The notes beneath the pieces are model-generated. The model ran no database searches and was not told the DNA's origin. It saw only the letters and a program-made list of their open reading frames with translations. The translations under genes were made by a program, and so were the position numbers. From NCBI RefSeq assembly GCF_022346995.1, contig NZ_JAKRNM010000003.1, forward strand, positions 372,001 to 436,000: a stretch of DNA of 64,000 bases. The letters are read 5' to 3'. Of this stretch, positions 35,901 to 44,802 are shown piece after piece. Positions within the stretch are counted from its first letter, which is position 1; each line of letters starts with the position of its first letter. The stretch is from Paenibacillus sp. ACRRY (lineage in GTDB: Bacteria; Bacillota; Bacilli; Paenibacillales; Paenibacillaceae).

Positions 35901-38900
35901 TTAATCTTCGATTCTTTTCTTCTTGAATTTCATCAGGAATTCATACACGATCGGCACAATAACCAGGGTGAGCAGCGTAGAGCTGATCAGACCGCCGATA
36001 ACGGTAATACCGAGGCCTTTCGAGATGATTCCCGCACTTGCTTCCAGTCCAGTGACGAGTGGCAGCAAGGCGCCAATCGTTGCAAGTGCGGTCATTAGGA
36101 TTGGACGCAGACGTGTTGCACCTGCTTCAAGCAAGGCTTCACGCGTAGACATGCCGTCTTTCTCCATGTGAATGACACGGTCGATCAGGACGATCGCATT
36201 GGTGACTACGATCCCGATCAGCATCAATCCACCCATCATGGCAGAGACGTCAATGGTGCCGCCAGCCAGGAACAGGCCTACCATGATACCAATAACGGTA
36301 AACGGCAGGGAGAACAGGATGGCGAATGGTGCGAGTCCGCCGCCAAATGTAACGACAAGTACAAAGTATACAATGGCGATGGCTGCCAGCATGGCAAGAC
36401 CCAGTTGGGTAAAGGTGTCATTGATCTGTTCGGTTGTACCGCCAAATTTCACCTCAACGCCATCTGGAAGGTCCAGCTTGTCGATGTTATCCTGCAGGGT
36501 TTGTGAAGCCTTTTGTACATCGGAAGCCAGGATGGTCGCCGAAACTTGGGCAACGACCTTGCCGTCAATGCGCATAATCGAGTTCGGAGAAGTACCTTCT
36601 TCAACGTTTGCAACATCCTTGATCGGTACTTGGATGCCGAGCGGAGAAGTCACTGTCTCATTTTCGATGTCAGTGATGCTGTCGAAAGTTTTCTGATCTG
36701 TCTCGACATACACTTTATAGGTTTTGTTATCAATATCCACTTCCGTCAGTACCGGACGTTCCTGTACAGGGCTCAGTGCCATAGCCAATTGGCCTGCAGT
36801 CAGACCGAGCGAGCTCAGCTTTTCCTGATCCGCAACGAGAGTATATTGACCATATGTGTCAGAGAGCGTGGTGTCTGCTTTTTCAAAGTTTTCGGTATCT
36901 GCTTCAACCAGCTTGAACACTTCATCCGTGACAGGCTTGAGCTGTTCCACGTTGTCGCCGTAAATGGAGATGCTCAGGCTACTGCCTCCCAGACCGCCGG
37001 ACATATCCAGCTCACTCCAGGTACCAACGGGAACTTCTTTCCGCAAACCTTCTACAAGCTGTTCCTTCACTTGTGTGAAATCCTTGGTATCTTCATTGTA
37101 TTCAATATAGAAGAGTGCCGAGTTCGAGCTTCCTCCACCCATGCTGCTCAGTGGATTTCCGCCGCCGATGGAATACTGCATTTTCTCCAGGCCAGGCTGC
37201 TTCAGCAAATATTTTTCAGCAGCAAGTGCTTCTTTTTCAACGTCTTCACGCAGGGAGCCGGTTTCCGGGCTGTATGTGATCGTCACATATTTGTCCTGCT
37301 GTTCTGGCAAGAAGCTTGCACCGATGAACGGATACAGGAACAAACTGCCGACGAGCAAGACCACGGCGATGCCGACGGTAATAATTTTGTGCGAAAGTGT
37401 CCAGTTCAGCAGGCGTTTGTAGCCCTCAGCCATCTTCCCTGGTTTTTCCTCATGATTTTGTTTGTTCTTCAGGCCTTTGCGGAACAGGGTATGAGCCAGC
37501 ATCGGAACGATGGTGATAGCCACGAGCAATGATGCCAGCAGCGCAAATACCATAGTTAATGCAAATGGCATGAAGAGCTCGCCTACCATGCCGCTAACGA
37601 GTGCCAGTGGCAGGAACACGGCGATGGTTACAATCGTGGAAGAGAGGATCGGAATGAACATTTCACGAGTTGCTTCCCGGATCAGTTCACGGCCTTTCAG
37701 TTTCTCTCCCTTAAGGGTCAATCTGCGATAGATGTTCTCGATAACGACGATGGAGTCATCCACGACCCGTCCGATGGCAACGGTCATGGCGCCCAGTGTC
37801 ATCATGTTCAGTGTGATGTCCATGAGCAGGAGCGCAGTCAATGCCATAAGCAAGGAAAGCGGAATCGAGATAATCGAGATAATGGTTGAACGAATATTGC
37901 GCAGGAACAATAGGATAATCAGGATGGCAAACAGGGCACCGAAGACTGCTTTGCCAAGCATCGTATTGACGGAATCCTCAATTGGCTTACCTTGGTCAAG
38001 CAATACCGTCAGTTGGGCGTTTTTGAATTGAGACTGCAATTCTTCCGCTTTGTCTTTAACGGCATTCACGACATCCACGGTATTGGCGTCATTGGATTTC
38101 ACGATGGAGATACCAATGGACTCCATGCCATCTGTACGTGAAATGGATTCAGCCTGACCGATAACCTCAATGTTCGCGATCTCGCTTAATTTTACTGTAG
38201 GAATTCCTGCTGCATTGGCAGCACCGGAAGCACTGCCTGCACTCGCATTTCCACCCGCGGATGGTGCGGCAGATGGGGTCGATCCCTGTGCGGCATCCGG
38301 AGCTGTTGCTTGGCCGGCAGCGCCGCCTGCTTGAGCAGATGGATCTGCTGCTGCACCTGCACCACTAGGTACCACAGGAATGGCAAGGTTCTTCAGGTCA
38401 TCGAGATCAATGATGTTACCATCAACCACAACAGCTTTCTGTGCTTCATCCAGTTCGAACAATCCGAGTGGAACGCGGACAGAGGAACCTTGAACGATGC
38501 CGTTAACGGTATCTTCCGTCAGGCCGAGTTCATTCATTTTGTCCTGGTCGAACTTCAGTTGGACTTCCTTGACATACTGTCCGGAAACCTGTACTTGTGC
38601 TACACCGTCGATATCTTCGAGTGCAGGCTGAATATCGGATTCAACGAGTCTGGTCAACTGCTCCAGATCTCCGCCGTCCTTATCGGACAAGCTCAGTGAG
38701 ACAACCGGGAATGAATTGATGCTGAATTTGGAAATGGTCGGTTTCTGTACACCGTCCGGAAGCTGCACTTCATTCAGCGCCTCACGAACAGCTGCAGTAG
38801 CGTTGTTCAGATCTGTTCCATAATCAAATTCCAGTGTGATGGAAGCAGCATTCTCCATGGATGTGGAAGTGAGTGTCTTGATTCCCTCCACATTGCGCAG

Positions 38901-39113
38901 AGTCTGTTCCAGCGGCTTGGTCACATCTTCTACGATACCTTCCGGAGCCGCTCCGGGATCAATCGCCGTAACACTTAGAAATGGCACATTGATGTTTGGA
39001 ATGGTTTCCTGTTTCATCGTCAGTCCGCTGTACAAACCAGCGAAGGAAACGATAATGGTCAGAATCCAGATCGCAAACTTGTTGTTCAGTGAAAAATTAA
39101 TGATTCCTTTCAT
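35901..39113 (-). CDS. RND-family efflux pump (AcrB/SwrC-like)
   Basis: A 1070-residue inner-membrane proton-driven exporter. TM1 is at residues 10-30 (NKFAIWILTIIVSFAGLYSG); the first extracytoplasmic loop runs to about 340; a TM2-6 block contains GAMTVAIGRVVDDSIVVIENIYR (a typical RND GxxxDxxxxxxEN block); a second half repeats the plan. It resembles Bacillus SwrC (YerP), which exports surfactin-type lipopeptides. Residues about 251-302 are a low-complexity Ala/Gly/Ser/Pro insertion not expected in the porter domain. It lies 35 bp downstream of a TetR gene in the same direction. In a Gram-positive cell there is no TolC partner. Confidence 0.93.
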   Translation of the reverse strand: MKGIINFSLNNKFAIWILTIIVSFAGLYSGLTMKQETIPNINVPFLSVTAIDPGAAPEGIVEDVTKPLEQTLRNVEGIKTLTSTSMENAASITLEFDYGTDLNNATAAVREALNEVQLPDGVQKPTISKFSINSFPVVSLSLSDKDGGDLEQLTRLVESDIQPALEDIDGVAQVQVSGQYVKEVQLKFDQDKMNELGLTEDTVNGIVQGSSVRVPLGLFELDEAQKAVVVDGNIIDLDDLKNLAIPVVPSGAGAAADPSAQAGGAAGQATAPDAAQGSTPSAAPSAGGNASAGSASGAANAAGIPTVKLSEIANIEVIGQAESISRTDGMESIGISIVKSNDANTVDVVNAVKDKAEELQSQFKNAQLTVLLDQGKPIEDSVNTMLGKAVFGALFAILIILLFLRNIRSTIISIISIPLSLLMALTALLLMDITLNMMTLGAMTVAIGRVVDDSIVVIENIYRRLTLKGEKLKGRELIREATREMFIPILSSTIVTIAVFLPLALVSGMVGELFMPFALTMVFALLASLLVAITIVPMLAHTLFRKGLKNKQNHEEKPGKMAEGYKRLLNWTLSHKIITVGIAVVLLVGSLFLYPFIGASFLPEQQDKYVTITYSPETGSLREDVEKEALAAEKYLLKQPGLEKMQYSIGGGNPLSSMGGGSSNSALFYIEYNEDTKDFTQVKEQLVEGLRKEVPVGTWSELDMSGGLGGSSLSISIYGDNVEQLKPVTDEVFKLVEADTENFEKADTTLSDTYGQYTLVADQEKLSSLGLTAGQLAMALSPVQERPVLTEVDIDNKTYKVYVETDQKTFDSITDIENETVTSPLGIQVPIKDVANVEEGTSPNSIMRIDGKVVAQVSATILASDVQKASQTLQDNIDKLDLPDGVEVKFGGTTEQINDTFTQLGLAMLAAIAIVYFVLVVTFGGGLAPFAILFSLPFTVIGIMVGLFLAGGTIDVSAMMGGLMLIGIVVTNAIVLIDRVIHMEKDGMSTREALLEAGATRLRPILMTALATIGALLPLVTGLEASAGIISKGLGITVIGGLISSTLLTLVIVPIVYEFLMKFKKKRIED

Positions 39114-39148
39114 ACGATGGTCTCTTCTCCTCTCTGTTCTCCCTGTTT

Positions 39149-40099
39149 CTATTTGTTTGACGAGTCAGCCTGGATGAACCGGCTATACATGGCATCCAGA
39201 ATATGCTGAAGCTCGGAGTGCAACGATTCAATGGCTGGAATGTTCTCCAGGTTGCGCATCATGCCCAGGATAATAGCCCGGCGCGGCGTGAATTCCATCA
39301 TTTCCTGCTTGAGAATGGCGATGGTTTCTAACGCATCGTTTCGGGATTGTCCTGCGGACAGATCGGTAGTCACGATATCCTGCATCTGTTTGATGATATG
39401 AATGGGATGACGCATCATGGTGGAATCCGTTTTGGATTCGCTGGTCCATGCCGGCCAGTTTTCCAAGCTAATCAAAGGCTCAGGTCGCTGCTCCAGCAAA
39501 CCGTACGCTGCATAATCCATCGTTTGCAGCAGATTCGCAGCCATTTTGGATACGGTAAGGGAAGGCATCTCCGTAAACCAGATTTTGACGTAGGACAGGA
39601 AAAGGCCGTGTGTCAGCAAAATAAGATCCACAGTATATGGCTCAATCTCGGGACCGTACAGATCCTCCAGCTTATCCTTGAACCAGTGCAGGGTTTTGAT
39701 CTCCATATCCCTGTGATGCGGGTCACATTTCCTGCTGGGATGTTGCTGCTCATCATCCATCATCATGCTGCGCAGCTGCACCCGAAGGAATTCTTTTAGT
39801 TCGGATACATGGAGTAGCAGCGTCTCAATCTGCTTGTGCAGACGTTCTCGTGATGTGAGGCCAGCCTCATGTTCAATCTGTGACATCTCATCCAGCAGGG
39901 TATAGATGCAGTACTCCATCGTACTGGCTTCCAATTCCTCTTTGGATTTGAAAATCAGATAGAGGCTTCCCTTGGACATGCCGCATAGCTCTGCAATTTC
40001 CTGCATGGACGTTGCAGCACTGCCTTTGGCAGAAAACAGCTTGAGAGCTGTCGTTATAATGAGTTTTTTCTTCTCATTCATTTCATGAATTGGGTTCAT
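39149..40099 (-). CDS. TetR-family regulator of the RND pump
   Basis: 316 residues, longer than the usual 190-220. The helix-turn-helix is at about residues 10-55 (IITTALKLFSAKGSAATSMQ, ELCGMSKGSLYLIFKSKEEL). The large C-terminal ligand domain includes an extra helical tail (SLHSELQHILDAMYSRFIQ). ATG 40097-40099 is eight bases after GGTGAAGG; a GTG five codons earlier is part of that site. It is co-transcribed with the pump and probably represses it until the drug or lipopeptide binds. Confidence 0.9.
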   Translation of the reverse strand: MNPIHEMNEKKKLIITTALKLFSAKGSAATSMQEIAELCGMSKGSLYLIFKSKEELEASTMEYCIYTLLDEMSQIEHEAGLTSRERLHKQIETLLLHVSELKEFLRVQLRSMMMDDEQQHPSRKCDPHHRDMEIKTLHWFKDKLEDLYGPEIEPYTVDLILLTHGLFLSYVKIWFTEMPSLTVSKMAANLLQTMDYAAYGLLEQRPEPLISLENWPAWTSESKTDSTMMRHPIHIIKQMQDIVTTDLSAGQSRNDALETIAILKQEMMEFTPRRAIILGMMRNLENIPAIESLHSELQHILDAMYSRFIQADSSNK

Positions 40100-40134
40100 T
40101 AACGATACCTTCACCTCATCTGCGGAACTTATGA

Positions 40135-40162
40135 GTTCTTGAATTGACTTTAGGGTCAGAAC
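40135..40162. promoter_or_regulatory. Possible TetR operator upstream of the tetR-RND operon
   Basis: GTTCT(T)GA and TCAGAAC form an imperfect dyad about 36 bp upstream of the TetR start. Position fits an autoregulatory operator, but the symmetry has a one-base bulge. Confidence 0.3.
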
Positions 40163-40300
40163 AAGTATAAACGAAGTGGAAGGGCGAATTCAAATGGGAG
40201 GGAATTGGAAATTCGAAGAAACAGAGCAGTTCAGTTTTCAAGAAGGAGAGAGAGGTGGAAATGGGCATTGGCATGAATAAACCTAAGAACGCTTAAAGAG

Positions 40301-40432
40301 CTATGCTCCATTCCCGAAGGCATGTATGGCCAAAATAATGATGGCTGTCAGTGCAACCAGATAAAAAGCAGCCAGGAGAGTAAGGAATGAATAGCCTGCA
40401 AGCGAGCTGAGACGTACCAACCATTTTTTCAT
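40301..40432 (-). CDS. 43-residue single-pass membrane protein
   Basis: ATG 40430-40432 with AAAGGA eight bases upstream. The peptide has a basic start (MKKWLVRLSS) and one long hydrophobic helix (YSFLTLLAAFYLVALTAIII). It lies between the two efflux loci, is separate from them, and has no recognised family. Confidence 0.55.
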   Translation of the reverse strand: MKKWLVRLSSLAGYSFLTLLAAFYLVALTAIIILAIHAFGNGA

Positions 40433-40486
40433 ACAAGTCATCCTTTCCGCATTCACAGAGTACATATGCCTATTTACATGATATAC

Positions 40487-40515
40487 CAAAAAGACGACTT
40501 CCAGATGGAAGTCGC
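40487..40515 (-). terminator. Terminator of the SMR operon
   Basis: CGACTTCC / GGAAGTCG stem with a tight 4-base loop and a TTTTT tail on the minus strand, 29 bp after the second SMR gene. Confidence 0.85.
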
Positions 40516-40543
40516 CCTAGTTTATACAGAATGAATACTATTT

Positions 40544-40858
40544 TTACGTAATCAGTTTCAGACCGACTGCAGCCACCAGAATCATGGCAATGAACAGCAG
40601 CCTTTTGGCCTCCTTGCGCTCGCCGAACAGGAACATACCCGTTAATGTGCTGCCAACGGTACCAATGCCTGTCCAGACAGCGTAGGCGGTGCCCATCGGA
40701 ATGGAGGTCATGGCATAGGACAGCAGTGAGAAGCTGAATACAAAGGAAATGAGCATAAGCACGATATAAGGCCAGCCCTTTTTGGTCGAAGCTCCGTTGA
40801 TTCCGATTACGCCAAAAATCTCACAGATACCTGCGCCTACGATTGCTAACCATGCCAT
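40544..40858 (-). CDS. Small multidrug resistance protein, YkkD-like subunit
   Basis: A 104-residue four-helix SMR protein. The conserved membrane Glu is in GAGICEIFGVIG (Glu13) and PMGTAYAVWTGIGTVGS is the SMR signature. It closely resembles Bacillus YkkD. Its ATG shares a base with the TAA of the upstream SMR gene (TAATG), so translation is coupled. YkkCD-type pairs export guanidinium or cationic drugs as heterodimers. No ykkC (guanidine-I) riboswitch is seen. Confidence 0.9.
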   Translation of the reverse strand: MAWLAIVGAGICEIFGVIGINGASTKKGWPYIVLMLISFVFSFSLLSYAMTSIPMGTAYAVWTGIGTVGSTLTGMFLFGERKEAKRLLFIAMILVAAVGLKLIT

Positions 40859-41205
40859 TATGCCACACCTTCTTTCGCTTCTTCTTGTTGTTGATCCGTC
40901 ACCAGTTTCAGTCCGATTACACCACAGAGCAGCAGTCCGATCAGCAGGATTTTGGCCAGACGGAATGGCTCTCCGAACAGCAGCATTTCCGCAAGTACGG
41001 TGCCTGCGGTGCCGATTCCGGTAAATACGGCATAGACCGTGCCCACCGGCAATCTCTTGGAAGCTGCGATGATCAGGGCGAAGCTGATGATGATAGCTGC
41101 AGCGGTTAGCGCCCATTCCCATAGATTGGAGGCATGCTTCAGTCCGCTTACCCAGACAATTTCGATGATGCCTCCGATAAATACGTATAACCAATTGCGG
41201 TTCAT
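40858..41205 (-). CDS. Small multidrug resistance protein, YkkC-like subunit
   Basis: A 115-residue four-helix SMR protein. The membrane Glu is in GGIIEIVWVSGLKHA, and LPVGTVYAVFTGIGTAGTVL is the signature. The sequence resembles Bacillus YkkC, including a charged C-terminal tail (TDQQQEEAKEGVA). The start overlaps the stop of the upstream TetR gene (ATGA) with a GAAAGGAG ribosome site. It forms a heterodimeric exporter with the next gene product. Confidence 0.9.
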   Translation of the reverse strand: MNRNWLYVFIGGIIEIVWVSGLKHASNLWEWALTAAAIIISFALIIAASKRLPVGTVYAVFTGIGTAGTVLAEMLLFGEPFRLAKILLIGLLLCGVIGLKLVTDQQQEEAKEGVA

Positions 41206-41825
41206 GATGATGTTTCTCCTTTCGGCACGATCTTCTGTGCCTCTTCGTTCAAATGATGAATGCCATGCCAAAAGACAGGCCATGCCGCTTCAAGGCGTCT
41301 CTTATAACGACGCGAGCTTCCATAGATAATCTCCACGGTAATCCCATCGAGAGAAGTCATAAAGGCAATGGCAGCTTGTTCCGTTGGAATCGAAGGTAAT
41401 TCTCCATGACGTACCGCTCGCTGCAGGAGCCGGTTCAGTGATCTCTCCATGCCATCAAGAAATGGATGCACGATGTCCATGACTTCGTTGTACAGCCCGG
41501 GAGGGGGGAAGTAGGACATGCGCAGCATCAAGCGGGTAGAAGCGCTAGCGTTATATTCCTGTTCGAACCAGGGAAACACACCCTTGAGTCTGTCTTCCAG
41601 GGGAAGTTCGGCATGATCGCGGAAATATTCCAATGTATGGCGTTTTACTTCTTGAAAAGCATGAGCCAGTGCCTGGAGGAACAAGTCTTCCTTGCCGCTG
41701 AAATGGGCATATATGGACGGTTTCTTAATTCCTACATCGTCAGCGATAGCCCGAAGGGATGCCCCTTCGTATCCATCTCTGGCAAAGTGAAACAAGGCCG
41801 CGTTTCGTATGGATTGTGCTGTCAT
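41202..41825 (-). CDS. TetR-family regulator of the SMR pair
   Basis: 207 residues. The helix-turn-helix is at about residues 5-50 (IRNAALFHFARDGYEGASLR; IKKPSIYAHFSGKEDLF), and the C-terminal domain is of TetR_C type. ATG 41823-41825 is eight bases after GGAAGG; a GTG three codons earlier abuts it. It is the first gene of a three-gene, overlap-coupled operon and probably represses it through the adjacent palindrome. Confidence 0.92.
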   Translation of the reverse strand: MTAQSIRNAALFHFARDGYEGASLRAIADDVGIKKPSIYAHFSGKEDLFLQALAHAFQEVKRHTLEYFRDHAELPLEDRLKGVFPWFEQEYNASASTRLMLRMSYFPPPGLYNEVMDIVHPFLDGMERSLNRLLQRAVRHGELPSIPTEQAAIAFMTSLDGITVEIIYGSSRRYKRRLEAAWPVFWHGIHHLNEEAQKIVPKGETSS

Positions 41826-41837
41826 TTTGTTCACCTT

Positions 41838-41853
41838 CCTAACGGTCGTTAGG
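41838..41853. promoter_or_regulatory. TetR operator
   Basis: CCTAACG-GT-CGTTAGG, a perfect 7-bp-arm palindrome of the TAACGnnCGTTA class typical of TetR regulators. It directly precedes and touches the ribosome site of the TetR gene. Confidence 0.8.
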
Positions 41854-41895
41854 AGACCATATTTTCATATTTCACATTAGATGTCAAGTCTATTC

Positions 41896-41929
41896 AAAAA
41901 AAGCCGCCTGCAATAATCTCACAGGCGAC
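41896..41929 (-). terminator. Terminator of the phospholipase-D-like gene
   Basis: CGCCTG / CAGGCG stem with flanking pairs and an 11-base loop; seven T residues follow on the minus strand. Confidence 0.85.
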
Positions 41930-41950
41930 CAATACACAGCTAAGGGTAGA

Positions 41951-43432
41951 TTAGAACGTGGTAAACCCCAGTATGAGCTGCAATTTATAGAGAATGCCCT
42001 TCAGGAACGTGGTTTTCTCCTGGAATTCGTCCAGATCCAGAGTGAACTCGGCATCCTCATTATTCCACACGCGTTCAAAATAATCGGCCACACTGCGGCT
42101 GAACTCATTATCTGCAGGCGCAGCTACCCATAGTTCATTTTCAAGATTATAGTCATTCATGTTTCGGGGCGTAAGGTTGGTTGATCCGCCAAGCACAATA
42201 TGATCCCCGGTGGCCTTGGCAATATACAACATTTTGGTGTGATACTGCTCCTTGGTTGTGTTGTACCAGCGGATTTGGATTTTGCCATCCGATTTATCAT
42301 GCAGCTCGGCGGCTACAGGCCGATTCGGAATACCGATTTTCTCCTGGCCAAATGCATTCTCGTTTGGATCGAGCACAAGCCGGATATCTACTTCTCGTTT
42401 GGAAGCATCAAGCAATGCGTCCAGTACTTTAGGAGAAGCGATGTAGAACATGCCCATCCACAAGGTATCCCCTTTTTCCGTCAGATTGATCTCATGCAAT
42501 ACGGCATCATTCACTTTTCCTTCGGTCAGATAGCGAATCCGCAGATCGCCTTGGTTTGGATCCGTGGAAGGAGCTATGTAGGAAGGGACTTGACCTCCCC
42601 CTGATATGTCCAGTACGGCTTGTTCTGAATGAAGTATATCTCCAATGACCGGTCCCGTAACCTCAAACGCCACATTGGAGTGGTAGGCACTAGCATCATG
42701 GATATTGCCGGAGGAGACAATTGCTTTTTTCTCACTGGCTACGACCTTGCGGTGATTGGCCTTTACATTAAGCAGCTTAAGGTAAGAGCGCATGGTAACG
42801 TCCGGGCCATCGCTTGCCATCAGGTTCGGAATCCAGCCATCACCCGACTGGCCAAACCATTGGAAGAATGTACGCCAGACTGCCGAGTATACAGGCGTCG
42901 AATCCCGGAGTGGATCCACATTGGTAATCACAACTTCAATGCCAGCCTGCTTCATTCGCTCCAGAAGTTCATTGGGTGCAGAATTATAATTGGTGTTCAC
43001 TTCATCCGTAATGAACAGAATCTGCATGTCGGGATGCTGCTTTTTTTTGGCGACCAGAGCATCTGTGAATTCAACGCTAACCGGTGGAAAGTGCTGACCT
43101 TTATGCTGATAGTTGTTGAACAGGAACATATCCACCACAACAAATTGCTCCGCCTCTTCCACAATCTGAAGCATGCGCTGAAAAATCTGCTGCTCGTGTT
43201 CCATCTGCCCGTCTGCGGACGGATACGTGAGATCATGAAGGAATGCGACCTCGTCTACGCGATATTCCGGGCTTTCATAGGAGATGCCTGCGGGCAGTGA
43301 TTTATAGGTTTGATATAACATGACGGCCACAAGCCATAGAATAAGTAGTCCAAGAGCTGTTCGTATGTATGGAAAACGACGTCTGGATGTTTGGTGTTCT
43401 GATGATGAGCGCCTTGTATTAAACAACGGCAT
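41951..43432 (-). CDS. Membrane-anchored phospholipase-D-like protein
   Basis: 493 residues with one N-terminal anchor helix (about 24-41, ALGLLILWLVAVMLYQ) and a large extracytoplasmic domain. Two HKD-like half-motifs are present: NHRKVVASE (His227, Lys229) followed by SSGN, and YHTKMLYIA followed by GGSTNLTPRN. In both the final Asp of HxKx4D is changed (Glu or Ala), so a phosphotransferase activity of the cardiolipin-synthase or PLD kind is likely but the site is degenerate. It is monocistronic, its role is unclear, and it is not obviously tied to its neighbours. Confidence 0.85.
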   Translation of the reverse strand: MPLFNTRRSSSEHQTSRRRFPYIRTALGLLILWLVAVMLYQTYKSLPAGISYESPEYRVDEVAFLHDLTYPSADGQMEHEQQIFQRMLQIVEEAEQFVVVDMFLFNNYQHKGQHFPPVSVEFTDALVAKKKQHPDMQILFITDEVNTNYNSAPNELLERMKQAGIEVVITNVDPLRDSTPVYSAVWRTFFQWFGQSGDGWIPNLMASDGPDVTMRSYLKLLNVKANHRKVVASEKKAIVSSGNIHDASAYHSNVAFEVTGPVIGDILHSEQAVLDISGGGQVPSYIAPSTDPNQGDLRIRYLTEGKVNDAVLHEINLTEKGDTLWMGMFYIASPKVLDALLDASKREVDIRLVLDPNENAFGQEKIGIPNRPVAAELHDKSDGKIQIRWYNTTKEQYHTKMLYIAKATGDHIVLGGSTNLTPRNMNDYNLENELWVAAPADNEFSRSVADYFERVWNNEDAEFTLDLDEFQEKTTFLKGILYKLQLILGFTTF

Positions 43433-43549
43433 ATCCCCTTTCTGTAAACGTGCTGACTACTATTACCACTCTGTCATGAGCATTGACGCAGGATGCGTAG
43501 GGGACAGAGAGAAATGTAATTTATGCATATATGATTTGCCTGAATGCAA

Positions 43550-43578
43550 TCGACAGGTGTGTGGCCGTTGTGTATAAT
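43550..43578 (+). promoter_or_regulatory. Sigma-A promoter of the CarH-type gene
   Basis: TCGACA (43550-43555) and TATAAT (43573-43578) are separated by 17 bp. The -10 box lies inside the first 11-bp operator repeat. Confidence 0.7.
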
Positions 43579-43604
43579 GAGTGTATTATTTTTGTAGAAT
43601 GTTG
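43572..43604. promoter_or_regulatory. CarH-type operator 1: three 11-bp direct repeats
   Basis: GTATAATGAGT, GTATTATTTTT and GTAGAATGTTG follow each other without gaps at 43572, 43583 and 43594. Copies 1 and 3 fit nTGTAnAn with their upstream base, the reverse complement of the nTnTACAn core I recall for Thermus CarH. The array covers the -10 box of the regulator's own promoter, so binding should repress it. Confidence 0.7.
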
Positions 43605-43692
43605 GGATTTCCATATACCTGACAAGGGCGGAGGAAGTATTCGTTAACCTATTGACGGTCGGGATATTTCAGAAAAGAGAGTAGGTAATCAA

Positions 43693-44625
43693 GTGTATTC
43701 CATCAAACAAGTCGCTGCCATGCTGGACATTCCAACGGTTACGCTCCGGGCTTGGGAGAATCGGTACAGTGCGGTAACCCCTGAACGGACGGATTCGGGT
43801 TATCGGTTGTACACGGATGAAAATGTTGAAGATTTGCGTTGGCTGAAGGAGCAGGTTGAACAGCATCAGACCAACATATCAGAAGCCGTACGCATGTTAA
43901 AAGAAAACAAGGCAAAAACGCCAGAAGCGGCCATTCCGGCTCCGCTCACCGCGCCTGTTCCTACAATGGAAGAGGCCTACTTACGCATGGCTGATCAGAT
44001 ATACGACTCGCTCTACCATTTCCAAGGTGAACGTGCCAACGGGTTAATTGATTTTGGTTTCACCATGTATGGATATGATTCAATGTTTTACCATGTGCTT
44101 GTACCCATTCTCGTTCGCGTGGGGGATGCATGGGAGCAGGGTAGAGCATCAGTTGCACAGGAGCACTTTATGACCCAGTTGATCTCACAGCGGTTCTATC
44201 AGTTTTTCCATCTGTTCCCGATCTATCCGCATCTGCCTAAAGTTCTGGCACTCTGTCCGGAGGGGGAGCATCATCAGGTGGGATTGCTGTTGTTCTCATT
44301 GTTCATGCGGAAAAATGGAGCCGAAGTATTATATCTCGGTGCCAATACTCCTGAGGAAGGGGTATTTCCCATTATCCGGGAGCAAAAGATCAAGCTGGTC
44401 TGTCTCTCCATTACGAATCCAGCCTTAAGCGAGCAGAGTGACCGGCTTGTCGATCGCATTATGACCGAGTTTCCGCATATGCGCTTTATCCTTGGAGGCA
44501 AGGGTTATGAGCGCAATGAGAAGGCAGCTTACCCGGAGTGGATCATGCCGGAGGATTCATCAGACTGGCAGGCATGGCTTGAGCGCGAGTATCTGACGGA
44601 TAATTCAACCCGAACACAGGGCTAA
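43693..44625 (+). CDS. CarH/LitR-type B12-dependent photoreceptor and transcriptional repressor
   Basis: 310 residues. A MerR-like winged helix is at residues 1-70 (MYSIKQVAAMLDIPTVTLRA), then a linker, a four-helix cap (about 95-180) and a cobalamin-binding Rossmann domain (about 183-300). The cap carries W147-x9-E157-H158, the CarH signature that shields adenosylcobalamin. The Rossmann domain has E192-x-H194-x-x-G197, with His194 as lower axial ligand, in the E-x-H form used by CarH. In that family AdoCbl-bound tetramers bind DNA in the dark and fall apart in light. The start is GTG 43693 with GAGAGTAGG upstream. It sits just upstream of the carotenoid operon and of matching operators. Confidence 0.92.
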   Translation: MYSIKQVAAMLDIPTVTLRAWENRYSAVTPERTDSGYRLYTDENVEDLRWLKEQVEQHQTNISEAVRMLKENKAKTPEAAIPAPLTAPVPTMEEAYLRMADQIYDSLYHFQGERANGLIDFGFTMYGYDSMFYHVLVPILVRVGDAWEQGRASVAQEHFMTQLISQRFYQFFHLFPIYPHLPKVLALCPEGEHHQVGLLLFSLFMRKNGAEVLYLGANTPEEGVFPIIREQKIKLVCLSITNPALSEQSDRLVDRIMTEFPHMRFILGGKGYERNEKAAYPEWIMPEDSSDWQAWLEREYLTDNSTRTQG

Positions 44626-44709
44626 GCCGACGTTTATTGGCCGACAAGTGTGACCGAAGAGCTGAACGAGCGAATGTTCTTCCGTGATAACGTAGGGGCT
44701 ATTCATGAT

Positions 44710-44753
44710 AAGACATCCTTTGACGCAAGTGCGTTAGGGGGTGTCTTTTTTTT
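44710..44753 (+). terminator. Terminator of the CarH-type gene
   Basis: AAGACATCC pairs with GGGTGTCTT (one G-T pair), with an inner ACGC/GCGT stem, followed by eight T residues. It separates the regulator from the carotenoid operon transcript. Confidence 0.85.
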
Positions 44754-44802
44754 GATATTAACGATAATTTCACAGTTATTTGACCCGTGAGTCATATTTA
44801 TG

